The notes beneath the pieces are model-generated. The model ran no database searches. It was not told where the DNA came from and saw only the letters and a list, made by a program, of their open reading frames with translations. 64,000 bases of DNA, taken from the NCBI RefSeq assembly GCF_014268815.2, contig NZ_JABWRE020000001.1, positions 4,717,001 to 4,781,000 of the forward strand, given 5' to 3'. This document shows positions 1 through 8,584 of the stretch, piece after piece. Positions within the stretch are counted from its first letter, which is position 1; each line of letters starts with the position of its first letter. Both the position numbers and the translations under genes were made by a program. The stretch is from Pseudomonas urmiensis (GTDB taxonomy: Bacteria > Pseudomonadota > Gammaproteobacteria > Pseudomonadales > Pseudomonadaceae).

Positions 1-1
1 C

Positions 2-796
2 CCGCCACTGCTCGATCAAGCCAATTACCAACAGATCCGTCTACTGGTCGAACAGGCCAGCGGCGTGCACTTGGCCGATGACCGTCGCGCGGTGGTCGCG
101 GCGCGCCTGCACAAGCGCCTGAAGCTGCATCAACTGTCCGACTTCGACGCCTACCTGGCGCTGCTAGGCAACGCTCAGGACGATAGCGAATACAGGCACT
201 TGCTGAGCCTGCTGGTGCCCTGCGACAGTTATTTCTTCCGTGAGCACCGACACTTCGAGTTCCTCAACCATTGGCTGGCCGAGCTCGCTCACCCGCCCCG
301 GCTGTGGAGCGCCGCCTGCGCGAGCGGCGAAGAAGCCTGGAGCCTGGCCATGGTGGCCGCCGAGCAGCACCCTGGCGCTGGCTGGCAGGTGCTTGCCAGT
401 GATCGCGACGCAGCCTTGCTGGAGCAGGCGCGCGCGGGCATCTATGACGTCAGCCAGGCGCGCTATTTTCCCGAAGGCTGGCTGAGCCGGCATTGCCTGT
501 GCGGTGTCGGCGAAATGGCCGGACGCCTGCGCATCGCCCCAGCTTTACGCGCGCAGGTGATGTTCGAGACGATCAACTTGATCGAGCCGTTTCCCACGCA
601 CCTGGGCCGCTTCGATGTGATCTTGCTGCGCAACCTGCTCTCAAGCTTTGCCCCCCGGTACAAGCTCGACGTGCTGCAGCGTGTGGTCGAGCATCTGACC
701 CCAGGCGGTCTGTTGATGATCGGCCACAGCGAAAGCATCCACGACCTCGACCTACCCTTGCGGCCACTACTGCCCTCGGTGTTCGCGCGCCTATGA
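2..796 (+). CDS. CheR-family protein methyltransferase (5' end outside window)
   Basis: SAM-dependent methyltransferase of the CheR family, which methylates glutamates on chemoreceptors or chemoreceptor-like partners in the cytoplasm. The reading frame is open to the left edge, and its upstream codons (QIRLLVEQASG before VHLADDRR) match the usual CheR N-terminus, so the GTG at 65 is internal and the true start lies outside. The SAM-binding segment reads SAACASGEEAWSLA, and the C-terminal part carries LLRNLLSSFAP and GGLLMIGHSES, both standard CheR motifs. No receptor, CheB or CheA gene is visible next to it; the following gene is a NarL-type regulator on the same strand. The family is clear, but its partner and pathway cannot be told from this window. 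Confidence 0.87.
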   Translation, partial: PPLLDQANYQQIRLLVEQASGVHLADDRRAVVAARLHKRLKLHQLSDFDAYLALLGNAQDDSEYRHLLSLLVPCDSYFFREHRHFEFLNHWLAELAHPPRLWSAACASGEEAWSLAMVAAEQHPGAGWQVLASDRDAALLEQARAGIYDVSQARYFPEGWLSRHCLCGVGEMAGRLRIAPALRAQVMFETINLIEPFPTHLGRFDVILLRNLLSSFAPRYKLDVLQRVVEHLTPGGLLMIGHSESIHDLDLPLRPLLPSVFARL

Positions 797-913
797 TGAG
801 CAGCACTGCCGCAGTGATCGGCAGACAGGGACTGAACGCGCCCCGTGCGGCTGGGCGCTTGTGGATCGAGCAGGCATGCCGCCCCTCTTCTCTTGCGAAA
901 CAGGCCCTGATCC

Positions 914-1567
914 ATGCCTTGTCGAATACTGCTTGCCGATGACTCGCCGCTGTTCCGCGCAGGCCTGCGCGCCCTGCTCGAACAGAAAAAACAATATGCC
1001 GTGGTTGCCGATACCGGCGATGCGATGAACGCCGTGGCCCTGGCCGAAAAGCTCAAGCCGCACGTGGTCGTACTGGACATGAGTGGCGAGTTGGACGGCC
1101 AGCAGGCGCTGCAAGAACTGTTCATTCGCGCCCCCACCAGCCGCGTGCTGATGCTCTCGCCGCGCTCGGAACTGGAGCATGTGTTGAGCTGCCTACAGCT
1201 GGGCGCCCACGGCTTTTTGCTCAAGAACGCCACGGTGGCCGAGTTGGAGCAGGCGCTGCTGACCCTGCGCCAAGGCGGCCAGTACCTGTCTTCGAGCGTC
1301 TTGCCGATGGTCATCGGCCAGGCCCTCAGACATAGCCGCAAGCGGAGCGCTGCCACCCTGTCTGCACCGCTAACCACCCGCCAGCTGGAAATCCTGCGAC
1401 TGATCGCCCGTGGCGAAACCACCCGCTCGATAGCCGAAGGCCTGGGCCTGAGCGTGAAGACTGTAGAAGCTCATCGCTCACAAATCATGCATCGCCTACA
1501 GATTCATGACGTCGCCGGCCTGGTGCTGTTTGCCGTGCGCGAGGGCATCATCCGTCTCAACGATTGA
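914..1567 (+). CDS. NarL/FixJ-type (LuxR HTH) response regulator
   Basis: Two-domain DNA-binding response regulator of 217 residues. The receiver is at about 3-120, with acidic residues D9/D10 and the probable phosphoacceptor D55 in VVVLDMSGELDG. The LuxR-type helix-turn-helix is at about 148-210 (LTTRQLEILRLIARGETTRS, then LSVKTVEAHRSQIMHRL). No histidine kinase is adjacent, so it is an orphan regulator; the preceding gene is the CheR-like methyltransferase, 117 bp upstream on the same strand. Its stop codon overlaps the convergent thioesterase gene by 11 bp. Target genes are unknown. Confidence 0.88.
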   Translation: MPCRILLADDSPLFRAGLRALLEQKKQYAVVADTGDAMNAVALAEKLKPHVVVLDMSGELDGQQALQELFIRAPTSRVLMLSPRSELEHVLSCLQLGAHGFLLKNATVAELEQALLTLRQGGQYLSSSVLPMVIGQALRHSRKRSAATLSAPLTTRQLEILRLIARGETTRSIAEGLGLSVKTVEAHRSQIMHRLQIHDVAGLVLFAVREGIIRLND

Positions 1568-1991
1568 GCTGCAGGCCTGCGAGGATGATCTGCAGCGTTT
1601 CTGGCAGTGCCACCGGCTCGCCAGAGGCGCGTTCGACGAACACCTGCACCAATGTGCCTGCCGCACAGGCATCCGGCTCTCCGGGACGGAACAACGCCAA
1701 TCGGTACTCCACTGTGCTGCCACCCAGGCGGGTGACGCCCAGGCCCACTTCGAGTACGTCGGGGAAGGCAGGCAATGCGTAGAATTCTGCCGCCGAGCTG
1801 ATCACAAAGCCGGCCAGCGCACCTTCGCGCAGGTCAAGCTCGGCCTGTTCGACGAGAAATGCCTGGATCGCGGTTTCGAAGAAGCCGTGCACCGTGGCAC
1901 CGGCGATATGACCGTTGAGGTCGTTGTCTTGCGGGCGGGTGAGGATGGGGTGGAAATGGCTGAAGTCGGTGCGCTGGGGAGATTCGGTCAT
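1557..1991 (-). CDS. Acyl-CoA thioesterase, 4HBT hotdog family
   Basis: Single hotdog-domain protein of 144 residues from the ATG at 1991; the frame extends to 2036, but the extra N-terminal residues do not look like the family. The segment TRPQDNDLNGHIAGATVHGFF matches the conserved Asp and Gly-His stretch of 4-hydroxybenzoyl-CoA-type thioesterases, which hydrolyse acyl-CoA esters in the cytoplasm. The actual acyl substrate cannot be inferred. It converges with the NarL-type regulator gene, sharing 11 bp at the 3' ends. No strong Shine-Dalgarno sequence is visible before the chosen start. Confidence 0.8.
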   Translation of the reverse strand: MTESPQRTDFSHFHPILTRPQDNDLNGHIAGATVHGFFETAIQAFLVEQAELDLREGALAGFVISSAAEFYALPAFPDVLEVGLGVTRLGGSTVEYRLALFRPGEPDACAAGTLVQVFVERASGEPVALPETLQIILAGLQLNR

Positions 1992-2058
1992 GGAATACCA
2001 CAAATGTTGGTTACATGAGAGAGAAGCTTCCCACAAAGAGTTAGGAAGTCATATAGTC

Positions 2059-2077
2059 GCAATCAACTGTAGATTGC
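2059..2077. promoter_or_regulatory. Inverted repeat upstream of the toxin-antitoxin pair, candidate operator
   Basis: GCAATC, a 7-bp spacer, then GATTGC: a perfect 6-7-6 inverted repeat ending 18 bp before the antitoxin ATG. Type II antitoxins commonly bind such repeats to repress their own operon, so autoregulation is the natural reading. It is inferred from position and symmetry only. Confidence 0.45.
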
Positions 2078-2095
2078 ATAGCATGGTGCATCCCG

Positions 2096-2560
2096 ATGAA
2101 ACCGAGACATACACCCGTGCCGACCCATCAACTCGATCACGCCGACCTTAGGCGCATGGCTGAAACCGGACGTATCAATGGAACCCACATTGTGGGGCAG
2201 CCTGGCGGCTGGGCCATACAGGTCAATATCAACCATGACGAACATGTCCTGACGGCGCAACGAAGCGGCAACACCCGGCTGTTCAAGAAGCTTGAAACCT
2301 TGGTCAGCTACCTGCACGAACTAGGCATCGACCACTTCCAGGTGGATAGCTCGACCTACGACCCACTTCAAATGAGCACCTATCAACGACCTGATCGTGC
2401 ATCGGCCCTGAAGCGTGCACATCAGGCCGCCGCATATGACGCCTGGTTTATCGAACAAGTCGAGGCAAGCCTGAACGACCCAACCCCTGCGATGGATGAT
2501 GAACAAATAGAAAAAGAATTCGCCGCGCGCCGCCTCGCGTTGAAGGGTAAAACCCGTTGA
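2096..2560 (+). CDS. Putative antitoxin of a RelE/ParE-type module
   Basis: Protein of 154 residues directly upstream of, and overlapping, a RelE/ParE-family toxin gene. The C-terminal third (AYDAWFIEQVEASLNDP, then a charged helix EQIEKEFAARRLAL) resembles the toxin-wrapping tail of antitoxins paired with ParE-type toxins. The N-terminal ~85 residues (GGWAIQVNINHDEHVLTAQ and onward) form a domain I do not recognise, and the protein is longer than the usual 70-100-residue antitoxin. Its TGA overlaps the toxin ATG by one base, and a perfect inverted repeat lies just upstream. Expected role: bind and neutralise the toxin and repress the operon. The role rests mainly on gene order and the C-terminal tail. 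Confidence 0.7.
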   Translation: MKPRHTPVPTHQLDHADLRRMAETGRINGTHIVGQPGGWAIQVNINHDEHVLTAQRSGNTRLFKKLETLVSYLHELGIDHFQVDSSTYDPLQMSTYQRPDRASALKRAHQAAAYDAWFIEQVEASLNDPTPAMDDEQIEKEFAARRLALKGKTR

Positions 2561-2832
2561 TGCATTTGCTTTGGCACACCAACGCTCAGAAAGACCGCTT
2601 GCGAATCATGGATGCCATCGCTGACGATAACCCTGACGCCGCCATTGCGTTAGACGAAGACTTCAGAGACAAGGCAAGAAGAGCAGCCCAGAACCCCCGC
2701 ATTTATAAACAAGGTCGGTATCCAGGCACCCGGGAAATCGTGATTCGGCCAAACTACGTGATGGTCTACCGCATCTTGCAGGACAGCGTAGAGATCTTAC
2801 GCATCATTCATGCGCGACGGCTGTGGCCATAA
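2560..2832 (+). CDS. RelE/ParE-family toxin
   Basis: Basic protein of 90 residues with the RelE/ParE fold signature: an N-terminal helical part (LLWHTNAQKDRLRIMDAIADDNP), a central NPRIYKQGRYPGTREIVIRPNYVMVYRI strand region (family pattern of R..PG.RE and Y.MVYR.), and the C-terminal ILRIIHARRLWP. Superfamily members cleave ribosome-bound mRNA or poison gyrase; the sequence does not tell me which. The ATG overlaps the antitoxin stop as TGATG; a TTG one codon earlier is possible but less likely. It is followed by a strong terminator shared with pckA. Confidence 0.87.
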   Translation: MHLLWHTNAQKDRLRIMDAIADDNPDAAIALDEDFRDKARRAAQNPRIYKQGRYPGTREIVIRPNYVMVYRILQDSVEILRIIHARRLWP

Positions 2833-2850
2833 ACCATGTCCCATGAACGA

Positions 2851-2877
2851 AAAAACCGCCCCAAAGGGCGGCTTTTT
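2851..2877. terminator. Bidirectional rho-independent terminator
   Basis: CCGCCC, loop CAAA, GGGCGG, flanked by an A-run on the left and a T-run on the right, so it can end transcription of the toxin gene on the plus strand and of pckA on the minus strand. Confidence 0.9.
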
Positions 2878-2897
2878 CATTCCAAGCTAGCTACAGC

Positions 2898-4439
2898 TTA
2901 CAGCTGTGGGCCAGCCGCCTTGATGGCGTCGGAAACCTCGAACTTCTTGAAGTTCTCGATGAACAGCTTGGCCAGGCCTTTAGCTGCTTCGTCGTAGGCC
3001 GCCTTGTCTTCCCAGTTGGTGCGTGGGTTGAGCAGGTTGGTCTCGACGCCTGGAACAGCCTTAGGCACGTCCAGGTTGATGATGTCCAGGTGCTCGGTCT
3101 CGGTACCTACCAACGCGCCGCTCTGGATCGCTGCGATCACTGCACGGGTGGTCGGGATGCTGAAACGCTTGCCAACGCCGTAGCCACCGCCGGTCCAGCC
3201 GGTGTTGACCAGGTAGACCTTGGAGTTGAAGCCCTTGATGCGCTTGATCAGCAGCTCAGCGTATTCGCCAGCCGGACGCGGGAAGAACGGTGCGCCGAAG
3301 CAGGTGGAGAAGGTCGACTTGATGCCGCCGCCCGAACCCATTTCGGTCGAACCGACCAGCGCGGTGTAACCGGACAGGAAATGGTAGGCCGCCTGCTCGT
3401 TGTTCAGGATCGACACTGGCGGCAGTACGCCGGTCAGGTCGCAGGTCAGGAAGATGACCGCATTCGGCTCGCCGCCCAGGTTGTGCTCGGAGCGCTTGGC
3501 AACGTGCTCCAGCGGGTAGGCGGCGCGGCTGTTCTGGGTCAGGCTGACATCGGTGTAGTCGGCGTGCTTGGCATCGTCGATAACGACGTTTTCCAGCACG
3601 GCGCCGTGCTTGATGGCTTTCCAGATGACCGGCTCGTTCTTCTCGGACAGGTCGATGCACTTGGCGTAGCAGCCGCCTTCGATGTTGAAGACAACGCCTT
3701 CGCCCCAACCGTGCTCGTCGTCACCGATCAGGTAACGGCTTTCGTCGGCCGACAGGGTGGTCTTGCCAGTACCGGACAGACCGAAGAACAGGGTCACATC
3801 GCCTGCTTCGCCGATGTTGGCAGCGCAGTGCATCGGCAGCACGTCGGCGGCCGGCAGCAAGAAGTTCTGCACCGAGAACATGGCTTTCTTCATTTCACCG
3901 GCGTAACGCATGCCAGCGATCAGCACCTTCTTCTGGGCGAAGTTGATGATCACGCAGCCGTCGGAGTTGGTGCCGTCACGCTCAGGCACGCACTCGAAGT
4001 TGGCCACGTTCAGCACCTGCCACTCATCACGACCCGCTGGGTTGTACTGGGCAGGGTTGATGAACAGGCAACGGCCGAACAGGTTCTGCCAGGCAGTCTG
4101 GGTGGTCATCTTGACCGGCAGGTAGTGATCTTCGGCAGCCCCTACGTGAACGTGGGAAACGAAGTGTTCCTGAGCGTTGTTGAACGCCTCGACGCGAGCC
4201 CACAGGGCATCGAACTTGTCGGCCGGGAACTTGCGGTTGATCGGGCCCCACGCAATTGCCGCAGTGGTGCTGGGTTCGTCGACGATGAAACGGTCCGCTG
4301 GCGAACGGCCGGTACGGTGACCGGTTTCCACGACCAGTGCGCCAGTATCGGCCAGCACGCCTTCACCGCGGGACAGCGCTTCTTTTACCAGCTCATCGAC
4401 GCTCAGGTCGGTGTACACGGTGTTGTTGGCTTGCGTCAT
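2898..4439 (-). CDS. pckA: Phosphoenolpyruvate carboxykinase (ATP)
   Basis: Catalyses ATP-dependent decarboxylation of oxaloacetate to phosphoenolpyruvate, the entry to gluconeogenesis in the cytoplasm. The 513-residue product from the ATG at 4439 has the expected family length; the frame continues upstream to 4499, but [13 protein letters not shown] is the normal N-terminus. The nucleotide-binding segment [18 protein letters not shown] is intact, with GDDEHGW behind it and the substrate-binding [11 protein letters not shown] near the N-terminus. It lies downstream of hslO on the same strand with a 179-bp gap holding its own promoter, and ends at a strong bidirectional terminator. Confidence 0.97.
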   Translation of the reverse strand: MTQANNTVYTDLSVDELVKEALSRGEGVLADTGALVVETGHRTGRSPADRFIVDEPSTTAAIAWGPINRKFPADKFDALWARVEAFNNAQEHFVSHVHVGAAEDHYLPVKMTTQTAWQNLFGRCLFINPAQYNPAGRDEWQVLNVANFECVPERDGTNSDGCVIINFAQKKVLIAGMRYAGEMKKAMFSVQNFLLPAADVLPMHCAANIGEAGDVTLFFGLSGTGKTTLSADESRYLIGDDEHGWGEGVVFNIEGGCYAKCIDLSEKNEPVIWKAIKHGAVLENVVIDDAKHADYTDVSLTQNSRAAYPLEHVAKRSEHNLGGEPNAVIFLTCDLTGVLPPVSILNNEQAAYHFLSGYTALVGSTEMGSGGGIKSTFSTCFGAPFFPRPAGEYAELLIKRIKGFNSKVYLVNTGWTGGGYGVGKRFSIPTTRAVIAAIQSGALVGTETEHLDIINLDVPKAVPGVETNLLNPRTNWEDKAAYDEAAKGLAKLFIENFKKFEVSDAIKAAGPQL

Positions 4440-4525
4440 GAGATACCCCATCCGGCCCGAGGCCGAGTGCTCCAAACGTTTTGTAGTTGTCTGTTTCAAA
4501 CTACTACAGCGAAAAAAGTGGCCGG

Positions 4526-4531
4526 ATTATG
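4526..4531 (-). promoter_or_regulatory. Possible -10 element for pckA
   Basis: CATAAT on the minus strand, 86 bp upstream of the pckA ATG and downstream of a T-rich stretch. The -35 region is poor, so this is only a candidate. Confidence 0.3.
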
Positions 4532-4618
4532 CCAGAAACGCCCAAAAAAAGTAGGCCCCTCCTGTCAGAACTGCGGTTTATCGCATTTAGACAGGAGAAT
4601 TCACTACGATTAAACGTT

Positions 4619-5521
4619 TTAGTGACGTGTTTCTGCTGCCCCGCCTGTGCCGCCACCGGCAAACAATTGCGCCACATCGGCGGCGTCGAACAGATAACGC
4701 TGATTGCAGAACTGGCAATCCACCTCGATCTGCCCGCCATGTTCGGCCACCAGCTGCTGGGCGTCGTCCTGGCCAAGACTGACCAGAGCATTGCCGGAAC
4801 GTTCCCGAGAGCAGCTGCAACGGAACTGTAGCGGCTGGATATCGAACAGGCGCACAGCGTCTTCGTGATACAGACGGTGCAGCACGGTTTCGTTGTCCAG
4901 GCCCAGCAGCTCTTCAGCTTTTACGGTGTTGGCCAAGGCCTTGACGTGGTTCCAGCTCTCGTCACGCTCGTCGCTGTCTTTGTGGCGATCAGCCGGCAGT
5001 TGCTGCACCAGCAAGCCACGGGCGCGAGTGCCGTCGGCGGTAAGGGAAATGCAGGTGTTGATCTGCTGGGACATGACGAAGTAATTGGTGAAGCACTCCG
5101 ACAGGTCCTTGCCATGCAGGTCGACCATGCCCTGGTAACGCTGGCCGTTGATCGGGTCGATGGTCAGGGCGAGCACGCCTTCGGGCATCAAGTCTGCCAG
5201 GGTCGCATCATCTGCGATTTGGCTCGCCTCATAGCGCGCCAGGCCACGGATCTCGTGCTCGCTGGAGCATTCGATCATCAGCAGCGGCACCGGCCCTTCG
5301 GAGCGCGCCTGAAGAATCAGCAAGCCATCGAACTTGAGCGTGCCGACCAGCAGGGCAGCGGCGGCCATCAGCTCGCCAAGCAACTGCGCGACCGGCCGTG
5401 GGTAGGGATGCTTGGCCAGCACCTCGGCATAGCTGCGCTCCAGCCCGACCATTTCGCCGCGCACGTCGCGGTCGTCGAAGATGAAACGTTGGGTGAAATC
5501 GGTATCTGGAAAATCGCTCAT
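4619..5521 (-). CDS. hslO: Hsp33 redox-regulated holdase chaperone
   Basis: Cytoplasmic chaperone switched on by oxidation of its zinc-binding cysteines. The 300-residue length is normal. The C-terminal redox switch is complete: FRCSCS, then 31 residues, then CQFC, giving the family pattern CxC-x(27-32)-CxxC. The N-terminal substrate-binding domain ([15 protein letters not shown]) is also typical. It lies upstream of pckA and near hslR (S4-domain protein), an arrangement common in gamma-proteobacteria. The start at 5521 gives [17 protein letters not shown], as expected for the family. Confidence 0.96.
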   Translation of the reverse strand: MSDFPDTDFTQRFIFDDRDVRGEMVGLERSYAEVLAKHPYPRPVAQLLGELMAAAALLVGTLKFDGLLILQARSEGPVPLLMIECSSEHEIRGLARYEASQIADDATLADLMPEGVLALTIDPINGQRYQGMVDLHGKDLSECFTNYFVMSQQINTCISLTADGTRARGLLVQQLPADRHKDSDERDESWNHVKALANTVKAEELLGLDNETVLHRLYHEDAVRLFDIQPLQFRCSCSRERSGNALVSLGQDDAQQLVAEHGGQIEVDCQFCNQRYLFDAADVAQLFAGGGTGGAAETRH

Positions 5522-5630
5522 AGGTTCTGGCTATCTGAAAATGATGTCAAAATGTTTACAGGCCTTACAAAAGGCCCGATGCAGAGCGCTCACGAGGCGC
5601 TCCATATCCTGTTGGTAATAGAGGTATCTT

Positions 5631-6431
5631 ATGGACAATCGACCACTGTTCCAAGCGAAGTGGTCCTGGGGACCCTTGGCAGCCTGCACGCTGCTGCCCA
5701 TCGCTCTACTGTGTTTCTGGTTATGGCCATTTGGCCAGATCCTGTGCCTGACTTTCGACGAGTGGCTGTTCCACAGCCTCAATGGGCCGCTGGCTGACAA
5801 TAGCGCCTGGCGTTACATCTGGACCCTCGGCAGCCTGCGACCGTTCGACATCGTCGTCGGCCTGATCCTACTGACGCTGCTGATCCGTGGCGAATGGGTG
5901 TTCAAGGCCAGCCAAGTGCGCGAGGCATTTTTTGGCTTTTTGATCACGCTTATCCTCTTAGTGGTGATTCGCGCGCTGTTTTCCAAGTGGGTGGATGCAT
6001 CCGGATGGCAACACGATAGTCCATCGATGGTGTTTGGCGATGCCATACGCCTGAGCGATTTCTACCCGCACCTTGAAGCTCATTGGGAGCTTAAAGACCG
6101 TTCCAGCAAGAGTTTCCCCGGTGACCATGCCTCGGTGTTGCTGGTCTGGGCGCTGTTCATGAACCTGTTCAGTCGCCGTTTGCTGCAACGACTGGTGATC
6201 TGGGGGCTGGCTGGCGTGTTCATGCTGCCGCGCCTGGTGGCCGGTGCGCATTGGGGGCAGGACGACTACATCGGCGGATTGCTGATGGCGGTGCTGGCGT
6301 TGGGCTGGAGCTGTTATACGCCGTTGGCGGCTAAAGGCAGCGCGGCGCTGCTGCGCTGGACTGCGCCATTGTTCGGTGTGGTTGAGCGATTGCCGTGGGT
6401 CGGCAGGTTGGCTGTGGTGCGCGGCGCCTGA
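5631..6431 (+). CDS. PAP2-family membrane phosphatase
   Basis: Integral membrane protein of 266 residues with about five or six hydrophobic segments. It carries the three PAP2 acid-phosphatase motifs: a degenerate first motif around RALFSKWVDASG, KDRSSKSFPGDHAS (core SFPGDH with the active-site His), and PRLVAGAHWGQD (core R...AHW..D with the nucleophilic His). Family members dephosphorylate lipid pyrophosphates or transfer phosphate to lipid A; the sequence does not decide which. AGAGG lies 7 bp before the ATG. It is transcribed divergently from hslO and followed by a REP pair. Confidence 0.85.
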   Translation: MDNRPLFQAKWSWGPLAACTLLPIALLCFWLWPFGQILCLTFDEWLFHSLNGPLADNSAWRYIWTLGSLRPFDIVVGLILLTLLIRGEWVFKASQVREAFFGFLITLILLVVIRALFSKWVDASGWQHDSPSMVFGDAIRLSDFYPHLEAHWELKDRSSKSFPGDHASVLLVWALFMNLFSRRLLQRLVIWGLAGVFMLPRLVAGAHWGQDDYIGGLLMAVLALGWSCYTPLAAKGSAALLRWTAPLFGVVERLPWVGRLAVVRGA

Positions 6432-6437
6432 TCGATT

Positions 6438-6557
6438 GTGGGGCCGCTTTGCGGCCCTTCGCGGGCAAGCCCGCTCCCACAATGACAGCGCTGAGCCCAA
6501 TAGCGGCGCGGTCCCTGTGGGAGCGGGCTTGCCCGCGAAGGGCTGCAAAGCAGCCCC
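6438..6557. repeat. Inverted pair of REP elements (variant arms)
   Basis: Two REP copies facing each other between the convergent PAP2 and hslR genes. Both have the core GCGGGCTTGCCCGC with long arms reading GGGGCCGCTTTGCGGCCC on the left and a matching GGGCTGCAAAGCAGCCCC on the right. Such pairs fold into a large cruciform or stem-loop and may act as a transcription end or gyrase/nucleoid-protein site. Confidence 0.9.
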
Positions 6558-6569
6558 AGCAGCCACTCC

Positions 6570-6971
6570 TCAATCAAAACTGCCATGCAGCTGATGAATC
6601 TGCCGCCGCTGCTTCTTGTTCGGCCGACCGTCGGTGGTCATGCCCAGCGCCCCATCCTTGCGCTGCTGCGCCGCTTGCTCACGACGACGAATGCTCTCTT
6701 CGGTCTCGGCATACAACAGCTGCGCCTCCGGCGCACCGCGGCGTACCACTGACAGTGCCTTGACCACCACAGTGCGCTCGTCAAACCCGGTGCGCAAAAC
6801 GAACTCATCGCCCACGCGCGGCTCCTTGCCCGGCTTGCAGCGCTCGCCCCGGCAATGCACCTTGCCACTTTCGATGGCGGCCTTGGCCAAGGCACGGGTC
6901 TTGTAGAAACGCGCCGCCCACAGCCATTTGTCCAGGCGCACCTTGTCGTCGTCTTCAGGCTTTTGTGCCAT
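6570..6971 (-). CDS. hslR: S4-domain RNA-binding protein HslR (Hsp15)
   Basis: Small heat-shock RNA-binding protein that recognises free 50S subunits carrying nascent chains. The S4 domain is at about 11-70 (VRLDKWLWAARFYKTRALAKAAIESGKVHCRGERCKPG), followed by a basic C-terminal tail (GRPNKKQRRQIHQL). I chose the ATG at 6971 because AGGAAA precedes it by 4 bp and MAQKPEDDDKVRLDKW is the normal beginning, giving 133 residues; an in-frame start nine codons earlier lacks this support. It converges with the PAP2 gene. Confidence 0.92.
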   Translation of the reverse strand: MAQKPEDDDKVRLDKWLWAARFYKTRALAKAAIESGKVHCRGERCKPGKEPRVGDEFVLRTGFDERTVVVKALSVVRRGAPEAQLLYAETEESIRRREQAAQQRKDGALGMTTDGRPNKKQRRQIHQLHGSFD

Positions 6972-7080
6972 CTCATTTCCTCGAATTCTGTCTTTCACGG
7001 AACTGTACTACCGTGACTGACGGATGCAAAAAAACTGCGCGATGCTTACAGTTCACCACCTTATCCGCAGGGTGTGATTA

Positions 7081-7563
7081 GTGAAGACATTTGACCATCT
7101 GAGTGTGATCGGCCTGCGTGAGTGGGTCGCCCTGCCCGACCTCGGTGTCGCGGGGCTGCGCGCCAAGATCGACACCGGTGCCAGCACCTCCAGCCTGCAC
7201 GCCACCGATGTGGAAACATTCGAGCGTGACGGTGAGCCATGGGTGCGCTTCACTGCGCACCTGGGTACCGTGGTGCAGTTGCGCCATCGTCGCTGCGAAG
7301 CGCCGCTGGTGACCATGAAGACCATCAAGAGCTCCAATGGCCAGGCCCAGGTACGCTATGTGATCCGCACCGCGCTGGCCCTGGGCGACCGGGTCTGGGA
7401 GGTCGAATTCACCCTGGCCTGCCGCAAGTCCATGCGTTACCGCTTGCTGCTCGGTTCCAAGGCGTTGATCCACGGCCAACTGGTGGTCAACCCAGGTTTG
7501 AAATACGTGCAAGACAAACCGGCCTTCCTGGCCACCCTTTCCCCTGTCACAGGTGCTGCATGA
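7081..7563 (+). CDS. rimB: Retropepsin-like aspartic protease RimB
   Basis: Protein of 160 residues of the RimK-linked aspartic protease family (COG4067, once called ATP-dependent zinc protease). The catalytic motif is [14 protein letters not shown] near residue 30, with a later RLLLGSKAL segment typical of retropepsin folds. In Pseudomonas, RimB works with RimK in the Rim system that adjusts glutamate tails on ribosomal protein S6. The gene starts with GTG and its TGA overlaps the rimK ATG by 4 bp (ATGA), so the two are translationally coupled. I see no rimA-like gene in the 109 bp upstream. Confidence 0.88.
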   Translation: MKTFDHLSVIGLREWVALPDLGVAGLRAKIDTGASTSSLHATDVETFERDGEPWVRFTAHLGTVVQLRHRRCEAPLVTMKTIKSSNGQAQVRYVIRTALALGDRVWEVEFTLACRKSMRYRLLLGSKALIHGQLVVNPGLKYVQDKPAFLATLSPVTGAA

Positions 7564-8465
7564 AGATCGCTGTGCTGTCGCGCAATCCGCGTCTGTATTC
7601 CACCCGCCGCCTGGTCGAAGCCGGTACCCAGCGCGGCCATGAGATGGTTGTGATCGATACCCTGCGCGCCTACATGAACATCGCCAGCCACAAGCCGCAG
7701 ATCCACTATCGCGGCAAGCCGCTGGAAGGTTTCGATGCAGTGATCCCTCGCATCGGCGCATCGGTGACCTTCTATGGCTGCGCGGTGCTGCGCCAGTTCG
7801 AGATGATGGGCGTGTATCCGCTCAACGAGTCGGTGGCCATCGCCCGCTCGCGCGACAAGCTGCGCTCGCTGCAGCTGCTGTCGCGCCGGGGTATCGGCCT
7901 GCCGATCACCGGCTTTGCCCATTCTCCGGACGACATCCCAGACCTGATCCAGATGGTCAACGGCGCACCCTTGGTGATCAAAGTACTGGAAGGCACGCAA
8001 GGCATCGGCGTGGTGCTGTGCGAGACGACCCAGGCGGCAGAATCGGTGATCGAGGCGTTCATGGGCCTGAAGCAGAACATCATGGTCCAGGAGTACATCA
8101 AGGAGGCTGGCGGCGCCGACATCCGCTGCTTCGTGGTGGGTGACAAGGTGATCGCCTCGATGAAGCGCCAGGCCAAGCCAGGCGAGTTTCGCTCCAACCT
8201 GCATCGCGGCGGGGTCGCCAGCCTGATCAAGATCACCCCGGAAGAACGGATCACCGCTATCCGTGCGGCCAAGGTCATGGGCTTGAGCGTGGCCGGGGTG
8301 GATATCCTGCGCTCCAATCACGGGCCGTTGGTGATGGAGGTGAATTCATCGCCTGGGCTGGAAGGCATCGAGGTGACCACCAGCAAGGATGTGGCTGGGA
8401 TGATCATCGAGCATCTGGAAAAGAATGGCGGGCCGAATCAAACCCGGACCAAAGGCAAAGGCTGA
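7560..8465 (+). CDS. rimK: Ribosomal protein S6 glutamate ligase RimK
   Basis: ATP-grasp ligase that adds glutamate residues to the C-terminus of ribosomal protein S6. The product from the ATG at 7560 has 301 residues, the normal size, and begins [18 protein letters not shown]. The ATP-grasp core is at about 105-285, with [17 protein letters not shown], the glycine-rich and lysine segment, and the metal-ligand region [27 protein letters not shown]. The open frame runs upstream to 7239, but that part lies within rimB in another frame and is not coding. It is coupled to rimB by a 4-bp overlap and followed by a REP pair. Confidence 0.96.
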   Translation: MKIAVLSRNPRLYSTRRLVEAGTQRGHEMVVIDTLRAYMNIASHKPQIHYRGKPLEGFDAVIPRIGASVTFYGCAVLRQFEMMGVYPLNESVAIARSRDKLRSLQLLSRRGIGLPITGFAHSPDDIPDLIQMVNGAPLVIKVLEGTQGIGVVLCETTQAAESVIEAFMGLKQNIMVQEYIKEAGGADIRCFVVGDKVIASMKRQAKPGEFRSNLHRGGVASLIKITPEERITAIRAAKVMGLSVAGVDILRSNHGPLVMEVNSSPGLEGIEVTTSKDVAGMIIEHLEKNGGPNQTRTKGKG

Positions 8466-8480
8466 TGCTGTTGATCCTGG

Positions 8481-8567
8481 CCTCATCGCGTTGCAAGCCC
8501 GCTCCCACGCCAACTTTCAACATGACGAAATTTCGGCGTGGGAGCGGGCTTGCCCCGCAATAAGGCC
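8481..8567. repeat. Inverted REP pair
   Basis: Two facing REP copies between the convergent rimK and amgS genes, arms CCTCATCGCG and CGCAATAAGG, separated by about 20 bp. Confidence 0.9.
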
Positions 8568-8584
8568 GGTACAGACGCTAACGA

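Noticed and set aside
3090..4613. 507-codon open frame opposite pckA
   Set aside because: Antisense shadow of a clearly identified gene; no ribosome-binding site or family match.
7239..7559. Upstream extension of the rimK frame
   Set aside because: It lies within rimB in a different frame; the ATG at 7560 gives the normal RimK N-terminus.
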